Of a stretch of DNA of 64,000 bases, positions 52,892-60,976 are shown one piece after another. The translations under genes and the position numbers were made by a program. The stretch is from CAXBCP01 sp963974055 (GTDB lineage Bacteria > Pseudomonadota > Alphaproteobacteria > MPNO01 > UBA830). The stretch covers positions 62,001 to 126,000 of the forward strand of contig CAXBCP010000010.1 of the NCBI GenBank assembly GCA_963974055.1. The letters are read 5' to 3'. Under the pieces are notes generated by a model. That model did not search any database. It was not told the DNA's origin and saw nothing but the letters and a program-made list of their open reading frames with translations. Each line of letters begins with the position of its first letter. The stretch's first letter is position 1.

Positions 52892-53817
52892 GGGGGCGTC
52901 CCACCGTCTGCTTTCGGCAGCAGCGCGGCGTATACGGCCTGACATACCGGCGTTTCAATGCCCGCTTCGCGTCCCAGACGGACCACCGTGCCCGCCAGCC
53001 AGGGCAGTTCCAGGCTGTTGCCGGCTTCGAAATCGTGATACATCGACGACGTCATGTCGGCGGGCAGGCCGTCGGCGAAAGGCAGGCGGGTTTCGGCGAA
53101 ATCCGCGGGCAGGTCGACGCCCCATTCCCGCCCCACGGCAACGGTTTCCTGCATCACGTTGAACAGGAATTCCCGGCTTTCCCGGTCGTCGCGGATCGGT
53201 CCCAGGGTTGTCCGCATCAGCGTCGTCGTCGAACTCAGGCCGACGAGAAAGACGAACTTTTCCCAGAGCGTCCGCTGGATATCGTCGCTGATCTCGGCCG
53301 CGATACCCGCTTTTGTCATCATGTCCTGCAGGTCGGTCAGACGGGCGGATTTGCGGTTGTCCGGCTGTCCCATGACGATGCGCTGCAGGGTGCCGATATG
53401 ACGGATAGTGCCGGGCTCGCTGATCGAACTCGCGATAAAGGCGACACCGCTGATCAGGCGTTCGCGCCCGACGATCGGGGCCAGAATATCGTCGCAATCC
53501 ACACCGTTCTGGAGCGACAGGATGGCGGTATCGGGGCCCAGCATCGGCAGGATGGATTTCCCGACTGCCTCGGTGTCCCACAGCTTGACGCCGATGATCA
53601 CGTAATCGACGGGGTCGACCGACGCGGGATCGTCGGTCGCATTGGCGGGGTTGATGATCGCGTCGCCCCGGTCGCGGCTTTCGATGCGCAGGCCGTTTTC
53701 CCGGATCGCCGCCAGGTGCCGTCCGCGGGCGATAAAGGTGACGTCGGCCCCCGCCGCCGCCATTCTGCCGCCGAAATAGCCGCCGATTCCGCCGCTGCCC
53801 ATCATCGCGATCCGCAT
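52888..53817 (-). CDS. Ketopantoate-reductase-like NADP-dependent oxidoreductase (PanE/ApbA family)
   Basis: The 309-residue protein has an N-terminal Rossmann motif GSGGIGGYFGGRMAAAGADV, the family region VIIGVKLWDTEAV and SLQNGVDCDD, and the C-terminal helical domain with LWEKFVFLVGLSSTTTL. PanE reduces ketopantoate for coenzyme A synthesis, but many paralogues reduce other 2-oxo acids, so the substrate is uncertain. Its stop shares the palindrome CTAG (52888-52891) with the selD stop on the other strand. It starts three bases after the SenB-like gene, so the two are cotranscribed. Confidence 0.85.
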   Translation of the reverse strand: MRIAMMGSGGIGGYFGGRMAAAGADVTFIARGRHLAAIRENGLRIESRDRGDAIINPANATDDPASVDPVDYVIIGVKLWDTEAVGKSILPMLGPDTAILSLQNGVDCDDILAPIVGRERLISGVAFIASSISEPGTIRHIGTLQRIVMGQPDNRKSARLTDLQDMMTKAGIAAEISDDIQRTLWEKFVFLVGLSSTTTLMRTTLGPIRDDRESREFLFNVMQETVAVGREWGVDLPADFAETRLPFADGLPADMTSSMYHDFEAGNSLELPWLAGTVVRLGREAGIETPVCQAVYAALLPKADGGTPP

Positions 53818-53819
53818 AT

Positions 53820-54776
53820 TCAGACTCCCAGGTCTTTTATCAATTGCCGCCACGCCGTCTTTTCCGCGGCGGGGGTGAAGAGTTTGCGCTTTGTCCGGCA
53901 TTGCGCGCCGAGCTTCCGCAGAAATGCCGGTTCGGTTTCGGCGCGGTACAGCATTTCCGCCAGTGCGCGTTCGTCTTTCACTGGATAGTACCCCTCGTAA
54001 TCCGTGCCCAGCAAACCGACATTGCCGTCGATTTCCGAGGCGATCACCGGCACGCCGCAGACGATCGCTTCGGATACGATGTTCGCACCGCCCTCCATCA
54101 CCGAGCTGATGACCATGGCATGACTGCGGGCGAACTGGCGGCGGACCTGCCAGCCGGGGACTTCGCCGCGCCACACGTATCGGGGATTTCGGGCAACCTC
54201 CGCCCGGGCATCGCGGGCCCAGGTGTCGTCGCCGGCCTTGCCGAGATGGACGACCCGCAGGTTCGACGTTTCCGGCACGAGCCCGGCGGCATAGGCAGGA
54301 CGGAGCGAATCTTTCTCGGCACGCAGATGGCCGGCGACGCAGATTTCGAACCACCGTGCCGAGGGCACGCGCGGCGTGCTCAGCGGCGGCGAGGACTGGT
54401 GAATGACGCGCAGTTTTTTGCCGAACCGCTTCGGGATCGCCCGGTGCGCGCGCCCGTGCAGGCAGACCAGTTCCGTCGCGCGGTCCATCGAGCCCAGTGT
54501 TGCTTCGGGATGGCTGTGCTGGAAGCCGTAGATATCGGTCCCCGCCAGCAGAACGACCAGCGGCCTGTCCGGAAAGCGGTCGGAAAATGCACGGATCGAA
54601 TCTGCCGACCGCCAGGCGTGGACGGCGACCATCATGTCGGCGCTGGATCCGTCACCGGCCTTGGATATGTCGACGCGGTGGCCGAGGTCGCGCAGGAGCC
54701 GCGCCCAGCGAACGGCGGTGGTGCGATTTCCGGCGCGGGACTGTTTCCCTGCGGGAGTGACGAGGCTAATCTTCAT
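53820..54776 (-). CDS. senB: SenB-like glycosyltransferase (TIGR04348 type), candidate selenosugar synthase
   Basis: The 318-residue GT-B enzyme begins MKISLVTPAGKQSRAGNRTT and has the C-terminal donor-site region EGGANIVSEAIVCGVPVIAS followed by VGLLGTDYEGYYPV, features of the TIGR04348 family to which SenB of the selenoneine pathway belongs. SenB joins selenophosphate and a UDP-sugar to make a selenosugar. The assignment rests on this family recognition plus the adjacent SenA-like and SelD genes. The ATG at 54776 is used; a TTG at 54785 would add three residues. Only 23 bases separate it from the divergent SenA-like gene. Confidence 0.82.
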   Translation of the reverse strand: MKISLVTPAGKQSRAGNRTTAVRWARLLRDLGHRVDISKAGDGSSADMMVAVHAWRSADSIRAFSDRFPDRPLVVLLAGTDIYGFQHSHPEATLGSMDRATELVCLHGRAHRAIPKRFGKKLRVIHQSSPPLSTPRVPSARWFEICVAGHLRAEKDSLRPAYAAGLVPETSNLRVVHLGKAGDDTWARDARAEVARNPRYVWRGEVPGWQVRRQFARSHAMVISSVMEGGANIVSEAIVCGVPVIASEIDGNVGLLGTDYEGYYPVKDERALAEMLYRAETEPAFLRKLGAQCRTKRKLFTPAAEKTAWRQLIKDLGV

Positions 54777-54799
54777 TTCGTCCAACCTAGCGAAGAATC

Positions 54800-56104
54800 A
54801 TGACGGCACAAGTTTCTACCGACCATCTGATCTCGGTTCTGCGGAGCGCCCGTCAGCGGACGCTGGAACTTATCGATGGGCTGACCGACGAACAGATGGT
54901 CGGCCCGAAACTGCCGATCGTCAATCCGATGATCTGGGAAATCGGGCACGTTGCCTGGTTCTATGAATTTTTCATCCTGCGCCGGGAATACGGCCATCAT
55001 CCGCTGCTCGACCGAGGGGATGGGCTCTACGATTCGATCGCAATCGCCCATGAAACCCGCTGGGACCTGCCGGTCTATCCGCTGGGCGAGATGAAGGACT
55101 ACATGGCGGCGGTGCTGGAGACGCTGATCGGCCGGCTGGAAAACGGACAGGCGAGCGAACGCGACAGTTACCTATATCAGTTCACCGTTTTCCACGAAGA
55201 CATGCATGACGAGGCTTTCACCTGGGCGCGTCAGACCCTGTCCTATCCGACGCCGGTATTCCAGCCGGAGGGGCCGGCGGCCCAACGGCTGGCGGTTTCG
55301 GGCGCGCTGGACGGCGATGCCGCGATTCCGGGCGGCACATTCACGCTCGGGTCTTCCCCCGGCGACGCCTTCGTGTTCGACAACGAAAAATGGGCGCATG
55401 AAGTTTCCGTCGCCCCGTTCCGGATGGCGCGCGCACCCGTGACCTGTGCGCAATACGCCGAATTCGTCGAGGACGGCGGCTATGAAACCGACAAATTGTG
55501 GTCGGATGGCGGCCGCGCCTGGCGCGATGCCGCGACGGCCCGCCACCCCGTCTATTGGAAACCGGACGGCGCCGGCGGCTGGCGGGTGCGCCTGTTCGAT
55601 ACCTGGCGCGATCTCGCGCCGGATACGCCGGTGGTCCACGTCAACTGGCACGAAGCGAATGCCTATTGCCAATGGGCCGGAAGGCGGCTGCCGCGCGAGG
55701 CCGAGTGGGAATTCGCTGCCACCATGCGCCCCGACGGGCAGGGCGGCCTGACCAGGGCGGATTATCCGTGGGGCGACGATCCCGTCACGGCCGGTTACGC
55801 GAATATGGACGGGTTCGGCATGGGCTGCGCCGATGTCGCCGATTATGCCGCCGCCGACAATGCCTGGGGCTGCCGGCAGCTGATCGGCAATGTGTGGGAA
55901 TGGACGGCCGATACGTTCAATCCGTTTCCCGGATTTTCGCCGGACGACTACAAAGAATATTCCGAACCGCTGTTCGGCGATACCAAGGTGCTGCGCGGCG
56001 GATCCTGGGTGACCCGCAGCCGTTATATCAATGGGCGACACCGCAATTATTTTCCGCCGCAGCGCCAGGACATTTTCGCCGGGTTCCGGACCTGTGCACG
56101 ATAG
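54800..56104 (+). CDS. senA: EgtB-like sulfoxide-synthase-family protein, candidate selenoneine synthase SenA
   Basis: The 434-residue protein has a DinB-like N-terminal domain with the iron ligands His50 (WEIGHVAWFYEFF), His132 and His136 (FHEDMHDEAF), and a C-terminal FGE-sulfatase domain (VHVNWHEANAYCQWAGRRLP, LIGNVWEWTADTF, VLRGGSWVTRSRY). EgtB joins hercynine to a thiol; SenA does so with a selenosugar to make selenoneine. I call it SenA-like because the partner gene is SenB-like and selD is close, whereas the usual ergothioneine partners egtD and egtC are absent. Hercynine would have to be made by an EgtD elsewhere or imported. Confidence 0.82.
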   Translation: MTAQVSTDHLISVLRSARQRTLELIDGLTDEQMVGPKLPIVNPMIWEIGHVAWFYEFFILRREYGHHPLLDRGDGLYDSIAIAHETRWDLPVYPLGEMKDYMAAVLETLIGRLENGQASERDSYLYQFTVFHEDMHDEAFTWARQTLSYPTPVFQPEGPAAQRLAVSGALDGDAAIPGGTFTLGSSPGDAFVFDNEKWAHEVSVAPFRMARAPVTCAQYAEFVEDGGYETDKLWSDGGRAWRDAATARHPVYWKPDGAGGWRVRLFDTWRDLAPDTPVVHVNWHEANAYCQWAGRRLPREAEWEFAATMRPDGQGGLTRADYPWGDDPVTAGYANMDGFGMGCADVADYAAADNAWGCRQLIGNVWEWTADTFNPFPGFSPDDYKEYSEPLFGDTKVLRGGSWVTRSRYINGRHRNYFPPQRQDIFAGFRTCAR

Positions 56105-56218
56105 ATAATTTTATATGAAAATATTGCATATTGAAATAAATGGGACGGCTGTCTAAAAAGCCTATTCGCGACTGCGACCGCCCGGGACAGCCTGAAAACA
56201 ACCGACAGGGAGAAAATC
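56105..56218. promoter_or_regulatory. AT-rich promoter region before the resorcylate decarboxylase
   Basis: The first 45 bases (56105-56150) are strikingly AT-rich for this genome, with several TATAT and AATATT runs, followed by a GC-rich leader and AGGGAG at 56207-56212 before the ATG. No exact promoter or operator could be fixed. Confidence 0.45.
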
Positions 56219-57199
56219 ATGCAAGGCAAAATCGCGCTCGAAGAGCATTACGCCATCGAAGACACGCTGGAGGATTCCAACGGATTCCTGCCGCCGGCGA
56301 CCTGGACCGAGCTTTCGGCCCGCCTGATGGATATCGAAGGCCGCCGGATCGACGAGATGGATCAGAACGGCGTCGAATTGATGATCCTGTCGCTCAACGC
56401 CCCCGCCGTACAGGCGATCCCGGACCGCAAACGGGCCAATGAAATCGCGATGAAATCCAACGATATGCTGGCCGAATGGGTGCAGCGCAACCCCGGGCGG
56501 TTCCGCGGCTTTGCCGCCTTGCCGTTGCAGGATGTCGATATGGCCTGCGCCGAAATGGAGCGCTGCGTAAACGATCTCGGCTTCGTCGGGGCGCTGGTCA
56601 ACGGCTTTTCCCAGGTCGATACGGAAGACTCCGCCCTGTATTACGACCTGCCCCAGTACCGGCCGTTCTGGGATGTCGTCGCCGGTCTGGACGTGCCGTT
56701 CTATCTGCATCCGCGCAACCCGTTGCCGAGCATGGCGCAGATCTACGAGGGCCATCCCTGGCTGCTCGGCCCGACATGGGCATTCGGCCAGGAAACAGCG
56801 GTTCACGCGCTGCGACTGATGGCGTCCGGCCTGTTCGACAAACACCCCAACCTTCAGATTGTCCTCGGTCATATGGGCGAGGGCCTGCCCTACAGCATGT
56901 GGCGCATCGACAACCGCAACAAATGGGTCGGCGACGAGCGCGCCTATCCGGCGGAAAAGATGCTGGGCGAATATTTCCAGAACAATTTCTATCTCACCAC
57001 GTCCGGTAATTTCCGTACCCAGACGCTGATCGACGCGATGCTGGAAATCGGCGCCGACCGGGTATTGTTCTCTGCCGACTGGCCGTTCGAGAACGTCGAC
57101 CACGCCGCCAACTGGTTCGACACCTGCACGATCAGCGAGGCCGACCGGGAAAAGATCGGCCGGACCAACAGCATGGACCTGTTCCGGATCAACCTCTGA
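56219..57199 (+). CDS. Gamma-resorcylate (2,6-dihydroxybenzoate) decarboxylase-like amidohydrolase
   Basis: The 326-residue protein is the size of gamma-resorcylate decarboxylase and keeps its metal and catalytic residues at the same numbers: Glu8 and His10 in IALEEHYA, His164 in FYLHPRNP, His218 in VLGHMGEG and Asp287 in FSADWPFEN. The enzyme reversibly decarboxylates 2,6-dihydroxybenzoate to resorcinol with a manganese or zinc ion. Close relatives act on 2,3-dihydroxybenzoate or salicylate-type acids. No resorcinol hydroxylase or ring-cleavage gene is next to it, so the pathway continues elsewhere or the real substrate differs. Confidence 0.88.
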   Translation: MQGKIALEEHYAIEDTLEDSNGFLPPATWTELSARLMDIEGRRIDEMDQNGVELMILSLNAPAVQAIPDRKRANEIAMKSNDMLAEWVQRNPGRFRGFAALPLQDVDMACAEMERCVNDLGFVGALVNGFSQVDTEDSALYYDLPQYRPFWDVVAGLDVPFYLHPRNPLPSMAQIYEGHPWLLGPTWAFGQETAVHALRLMASGLFDKHPNLQIVLGHMGEGLPYSMWRIDNRNKWVGDERAYPAEKMLGEYFQNNFYLTTSGNFRTQTLIDAMLEIGADRVLFSADWPFENVDHAANWFDTCTISEADREKIGRTNSMDLFRINL

Positions 57200-57222
57200 C
57201 GCGCTGCGGCGCCGGCGGCCGT

Positions 57223-58014
57223 TCAGGCGGCGCGCCGGGCCGGCAGGGTGAGGGAGATCACATAGATCAGGGCGGCGGCAACGACGATGGCCGGGCCTGA
57301 CGGCAGGTCCCACAGCAAAGAGCCCTGCAGGCCGAGCGCGACGGCGAGCGAGCCCGCAATGGCGGCGAAAACCGCCATTTGTTCCGGCGTGCGGGAAAAC
57401 CGGCGCGCGGCGGCGGCGGGAATGATCAGCAGTGCCGTCACCAGCAGGATGCCGACGATTTTCATCGCCATTGCAATGACCAGCGCGAACAGGGTCATGA
57501 ACGCGATCTGCGTGCGCAGTACATTGACGCCCTCGGTGCGGGCCAGATCCTCGTGGACCGTGATCGCGACAAGGTCCTTCCACAGCCAGGCGAGGGCGCC
57601 GAGCGCGACCGTGCCGCCGCCGTAGACCCAGCCGATATCTGCCGGGGTGACCGCAAGGATATCGCCGAACAGATAGGTCATCAGGTCGATGCGCAGCGCC
57701 GATACGAAAGACACCGACACCAGCCCCAGCGCCAGCGACGAATGGGCGAGGATACCGAGCAGCGTGTCTTCCGCCAGGTGGCGCTGGCTGCGCAGATAGA
57801 CCATGCCGATGGCGATGGTCAGGCAGACGCCGACAATCCCGATATTGACGTTGATCCCCAGCAGGAATCCGATCGCGACGCCCAGCAGGGCGGAATGGGC
57901 AAGCGTATCGCCGAAATAAGCCATCCGGCGCCACACGACGAATACGCCGGTGGCCCCCATGACGACCGCGACCCCGATACCCGCCACCAGGGCATAGAGA
58001 ACGAAATCAGGCAT
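57223..58014 (-). CDS. znuB: Zinc ABC transporter permease ZnuB
   Basis: The 263-residue permease of the ABC-3 family has about eight membrane helices and the motifs WRRMAYFGDTLAHSALLGVA and GILLVTALLIIPAAAARRFS. The ATG at 58014 overlaps the znuC 3' end by eight bases; the frame is open further upstream inside znuC, but that part is not membrane-like. It works with ZnuC and ZnuA for high-affinity zinc uptake. Confidence 0.93.
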   Translation of the reverse strand: MPDFVLYALVAGIGVAVVMGATGVFVVWRRMAYFGDTLAHSALLGVAIGFLLGINVNIGIVGVCLTIAIGMVYLRSQRHLAEDTLLGILAHSSLALGLVSVSFVSALRIDLMTYLFGDILAVTPADIGWVYGGGTVALGALAWLWKDLVAITVHEDLARTEGVNVLRTQIAFMTLFALVIAMAMKIVGILLVTALLIIPAAAARRFSRTPEQMAVFAAIAGSLAVALGLQGSLLWDLPSGPAIVVAAALIYVISLTLPARRAA

Positions 58015-58747
58015 GGTGATGGTCGTGATCGTGGGCGTAGACCGCCACCGCGGACGCCGCTTCGCCAAACAGTTCCAGATAGGCGGGGTCGGTCGAAACG
58101 TCGCCTGGCAGACCCGAACAGCAGACATGGCCGTTCAGGCAGATCACGCGGTCCGTCGCCGACATGACGAGATGCAGGTCGTGGGAGACCAGCAGGATGC
58201 CGCAGTGCCGTTCGTCGCGGATGCGGCGGATCAGGTCGTAAAATTCCATCTGTCCGTGGATATCGACATTGGCCGTCGGTTCGTCCAGCACCAGCAGGTC
58301 GGGATCGCGCAGGAGCGCCCGCGCCAGCAGGACCCGTTTCTGTTCGCCGCCCGAAAGCAGGCGCATCTCCTGGTTCATAAGGTTCGGTGCACCGACGCTG
58401 GCCAGCATGACCGACAGCACGTCGCTGACGGTCTCGCCCGACATTTCGAGAAACCGGCGGACGTTCAGCGGTAACGTTCGGTCGATGGTCAGGCTTTGCG
58501 GTGTATAGCCGGTCCGGAGTCCGGCTTTGCGTTCGACCGTTCCGGTTTCCGGTTTTTCCAGTTCCAGCAGGGCGCGCACCAGCGTCGTCTTGCCGGACCC
58601 GTTCGGACCGATCAGCGTGACGATCTCGCCGCGGCAGACCTGAATATCCACGTCGTGCAGAATTGTCCGGCGCCCATGCCGGACCCCGATCCCGTCCCCG
58701 CGAACGAGAATTTCGCCCTGTACCGGGCCGCCGTCAGGCATGCGCAT
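58007..58747 (-). CDS. znuC: Zinc ABC transporter ATP-binding protein ZnuC
   Basis: The 246-residue ATPase has Walker A GPNGSGKTT, signature LSGGEQKRVLLARAL, Walker B LLVLDEPTANVD and the switch His in LLVSHDLH. It ends in a His-rich tail HDHDHHHA, common in zinc transporters. It overlaps zur by 14 bases and znuB by eight. A start at the second Met (58741) is equally possible. Confidence 0.93.
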   Translation of the reverse strand: MRMPDGGPVQGEILVRGDGIGVRHGRRTILHDVDIQVCRGEIVTLIGPNGSGKTTLVRALLELEKPETGTVERKAGLRTGYTPQSLTIDRTLPLNVRRFLEMSGETVSDVLSVMLASVGAPNLMNQEMRLLSGGEQKRVLLARALLRDPDLLVLDEPTANVDIHGQMEFYDLIRRIRDERHCGILLVSHDLHLVMSATDRVICLNGHVCCSGLPGDVSTDPAYLELFGEAASAVAVYAHDHDHHHA

Positions 58748-59234
58748 TGCCGGCGCAGTCGCGGCACAGCCCCATGACCTCTATCGTCTGGTGGGACACG
58801 TTGAAGCCCGCCGTTTTCGCCTTTTTCGCGATAAGCCGCGCGATCTCCGGGTCGTCGAGCTCGCCGACCTGGCGGCACGCGCCGCAGATCAGAAACTGTC
58901 CCACATGGTCGCCGTCGGGCTTTCCGCACCCGATAAAGGCGTTCAGCGATTCGATCTTGTGGACGAATCCGTGCTCGACGAGAAAATCCAGCGCCCGGTA
59001 GACCGTCGGCGGTGCGGCCGCCCGGTTGCCGTCGCGCATCTCGTCGAGGATGTCATAGGCTCCGATCGGGGCGTGACGGTTCCAGACGATTTCCAGCACC
59101 CGGCGGCGCAACGGCGTGAAGCGCAGGCCGTCCTGACGGCAGGTTTGTTCCGCCGCATCCAGCGCATCGGCGATACATGCCGTATGATCGTGTTCCGGGG
59201 CCGGGAAGGCGGTTGCCGGTTTGTGTGCTGCCAT
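58734..59234 (-). CDS. zur: Fur-family zinc uptake regulator Zur
   Basis: The 166-residue protein has the Fur winged helix (LRFTPLRRRVLEIVW, PPTVYRALDFLVEHGFVH) and structural-zinc cysteine pairs CGAC and CRDC, with an N-terminal HDHTAC stretch. Location in zur-znuC-znuB and the two Zur-type boxes between it and znuA identify it as Zur rather than Fur. The ATG at 59234 lies nine bases after GGAG; a TTG start three codons earlier is less likely. Confidence 0.92.
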   Translation of the reverse strand: MAAHKPATAFPAPEHDHTACIADALDAAEQTCRQDGLRFTPLRRRVLEIVWNRHAPIGAYDILDEMRDGNRAAAPPTVYRALDFLVEHGFVHKIESLNAFIGCGKPDGDHVGQFLICGACRQVGELDDPEIARLIAKKAKTAGFNVSHQTIEVMGLCRDCAGNAHA

Positions 59235-59283
59235 GAACGTCAACTCCGTTGATTGGCCGGTGCGGGAAAGTCTGCGCTATTAC

Positions 59284-59298
59284 TGTAATATTATAACA
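59284..59298. promoter_or_regulatory. Zur box 1 (zur-znuCB side)
   Basis: TGTAATATTATAACA is a 7-1-7 imperfect palindrome close to the Zur consensus TGTTATANTATAACA. It lies 50 bases upstream of the zur start. Confidence 0.8.
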
Positions 59299-59341
59299 TA
59301 TAATGCCTTGACGGCCAGAACCGCGCATGACATGTTCGATA

Positions 59342-59356
59342 TGTAATAATATAACA
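59342..59356. promoter_or_regulatory. Zur box 2 (znuA side)
   Basis: TGTAATAATATAACA is a second 7-1-7 palindrome of the same kind, 58 bases from the first and 15 bases before the znuA ATG at 59372, where bound Zur would block transcription. Confidence 0.8.
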
Positions 59357-59371
59357 CATATCGCCGCTTTC

Positions 59372-60340
59372 ATGTTCCCGAATCTGTTCCTGAATTTACG
59401 TGCATCGTTGTCGGCCGTCCGGCTGCTGCCGGCCCTATGTTTTGCCGTTGCGGCAGCGCCGGCATTCGCCGCGCCGAAGGTGGTCGCGACCATTACGCCC
59501 GTTCAGTCCCTCGCGGCCATGGTGATGGAGGGGGCGGGCTTTCCGCAATTGCTGCTCGGCGGCGGCGAGACCCCCCACAGCTATTCCCTTCGCCCGTCCC
59601 AGTCGCGCATGCTGTCGAATGCGGATATCGTAATCCGCGTCGGCGACGGCCTTGAAGGGTTTTTGAAAAAGTCCCTGCGGTCGCTTGCCGCCGGGGCGCA
59701 AATTATCGAACTGGATCACCTGCCGGGGATGAGAACATACCCGAACCGCCCAAAGGGCGGGACCGGAGATGACGGCCACGGGCATGATCATGGCCATGAC
59801 CACGATCACAACCGGGGCACCGATCCCCATCTCTGGCTCGATACCGGCAATGCCGCCGTTATTGTCGAAGCGATCGCCAGCGCGCTGTCGGCGGCGGATC
59901 CCGAAAACACGCCGGTCTATACCGGGAATGCCGCACGGGCATCGATCAGGCTGCGGGCGCTGAAAATGGAAATCGAAAGCATCGTCGCTCCGGTCCGCGA
60001 GCGGCCCTATTTCGTGTTTCACGACGCCTGGCAGTATTTCGAAAAAGAATTCGGCCTGCGCGGCGGCGGGGCGATTGCCGTCAGCCCGGAACGTAAACCG
60101 GGCGCCCGGCGGCTGGTGGAAATCCGGGCGATGATCCGGTCGACCGGCGCCCGCTGCGTCTTTGCCGAACCGCAGTTCCCGCCGGCGCTGGTGAAAACCG
60201 TAATCCGCGGCACGCCCGCGAAGCTGGCGTCGCTGGACCCCCTCGGCACCGGCCTGACCAGGGGACCGGGTCTGTATCCGGCCCTGATGCGCAATCTGGC
60301 CAAGAGCATCTTTTCCTGTCTGAATGGGACCTACCGTTAA
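59372..60340 (+). CDS. znuA: Zinc ABC transporter periplasmic binding protein ZnuA
   Basis: The 322-residue protein has a signal peptide (about 1-34, cut near AFA-AP), the cluster A-I fold with PHSYSLRPSQ carrying a metal His, a His/Asp-rich loop (GHGHDHGHDHDHN, about 148-160) that captures zinc, and YFVFHDAWQYFEKEF with another ligand His. The ATG at 59372 is chosen; an ATG at 59327 would put Zur box 2 inside the gene. It is divergent from zur. Confidence 0.93.
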   Translation: MFPNLFLNLRASLSAVRLLPALCFAVAAAPAFAAPKVVATITPVQSLAAMVMEGAGFPQLLLGGGETPHSYSLRPSQSRMLSNADIVIRVGDGLEGFLKKSLRSLAAGAQIIELDHLPGMRTYPNRPKGGTGDDGHGHDHGHDHDHNRGTDPHLWLDTGNAAVIVEAIASALSAADPENTPVYTGNAARASIRLRALKMEIESIVAPVRERPYFVFHDAWQYFEKEFGLRGGGAIAVSPERKPGARRLVEIRAMIRSTGARCVFAEPQFPPALVKTVIRGTPAKLASLDPLGTGLTRGPGLYPALMRNLAKSIFSCLNGTYR

Positions 60341-60370
60341 GCCCGTGTGCGCAAAAGGGGAGAAACCCGT

Positions 60371-60976
60371 ATGTCCGCAGAGAAACTGCCACCCGATATA
60401 GATCCCGAATCACGTTGCCGCCTGCCGTTTCCCGACCGGGACGACCTCGATGAGGCGGCGCGCAAAGTCTATGATTCGCTCACCGACCCCAATGGGGGGT
60501 CGCTTGCGGGATTACGCGGACCGGGCGGAATACGGCTGCACAGTCCCGAATTGTCGCGCGGCCTTCGCCCGGCGAATGTCCGTCTTCGCGACCCCGACGT
60601 GATCGATGCCCGCACCCGCGAACTGGCGATCCTCGTCACCGCGCGCGAACATGACTGCCAGTTCGAATGGGCGGCCCATGAAGCCGAAGCAAAAAAGGAA
60701 GGCATTTCGGACGAGATCGTCGAAATCGTCCGGCATCGCCGCCCGGCGGTCGGTCTGGCGGAATGCGACCGTGCCCTTATCGAATTCGGCCGCGAACTGT
60801 TCGGCAGTCACCGGGTGACGCCGGAAACCTATGCCGCCCTCGCGGCGTTTCACGACCGGCGAACGCTTGTCGACCTGGTCAACCTTATGGGGATGTATGC
60901 GATGACTGCAGCGTCCCTGATCGCCTTCGACGCACAGCTGCCCGAAGGCACGCCGCCCGGCCTGCCGCCGCTCTAG
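60371..60976 (+). CDS. Carboxymuconolactone-decarboxylase-family (AhpD-like) protein
   Basis: The 201-residue helical protein has the CMD core RTRELAILVTAREHDCQFEWAAHEAEA (read from about 86), with a single conserved Cys rather than the CxxC of peroxidase AhpD, and a His at AAHE. It therefore resembles the CMD group with a decarboxylase-like or unknown activity. The ATG at 60371 follows GGGGAG. It is close behind znuA but has no evident zinc link, and it converges with another CMD gene, overlapping by four bases. Confidence 0.8.
   Translation: MSAEKLPPDIDPESRCRLPFPDRDDLDEAARKVYDSLTDPNGGSLAGLRGPGGIRLHSPELSRGLRPANVRLRDPDVIDARTRELAILVTAREHDCQFEWAAHEAEAKKEGISDEIVEIVRHRRPAVGLAECDRALIEFGRELFGSHRVTPETYAALAAFHDRRTLVDLVNLMGMYAMTAASLIAFDAQLPEGTPPGLPPL

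Noticed and set aside
50531..52945. Very long open frame (about 800 codons) on the minus strand opposite selD
   Set aside because: It is an antisense shadow of the GC-rich selD gene: its translation is Arg/His/Asp-rich with no recognisable domain, while the plus strand encodes a complete FAD-SelD protein. The same holds for the long antisense frames opposite proA, ccoG, znuA and others.
54800..56104. Calling the EgtB-like gene an ordinary ergothioneine EgtB
   Set aside because: The gene lies next to a SenB-like glycosyltransferase and selD and lacks egtC and egtD neighbours; SenA is the better reading, though sequence alone cannot exclude EgtB.
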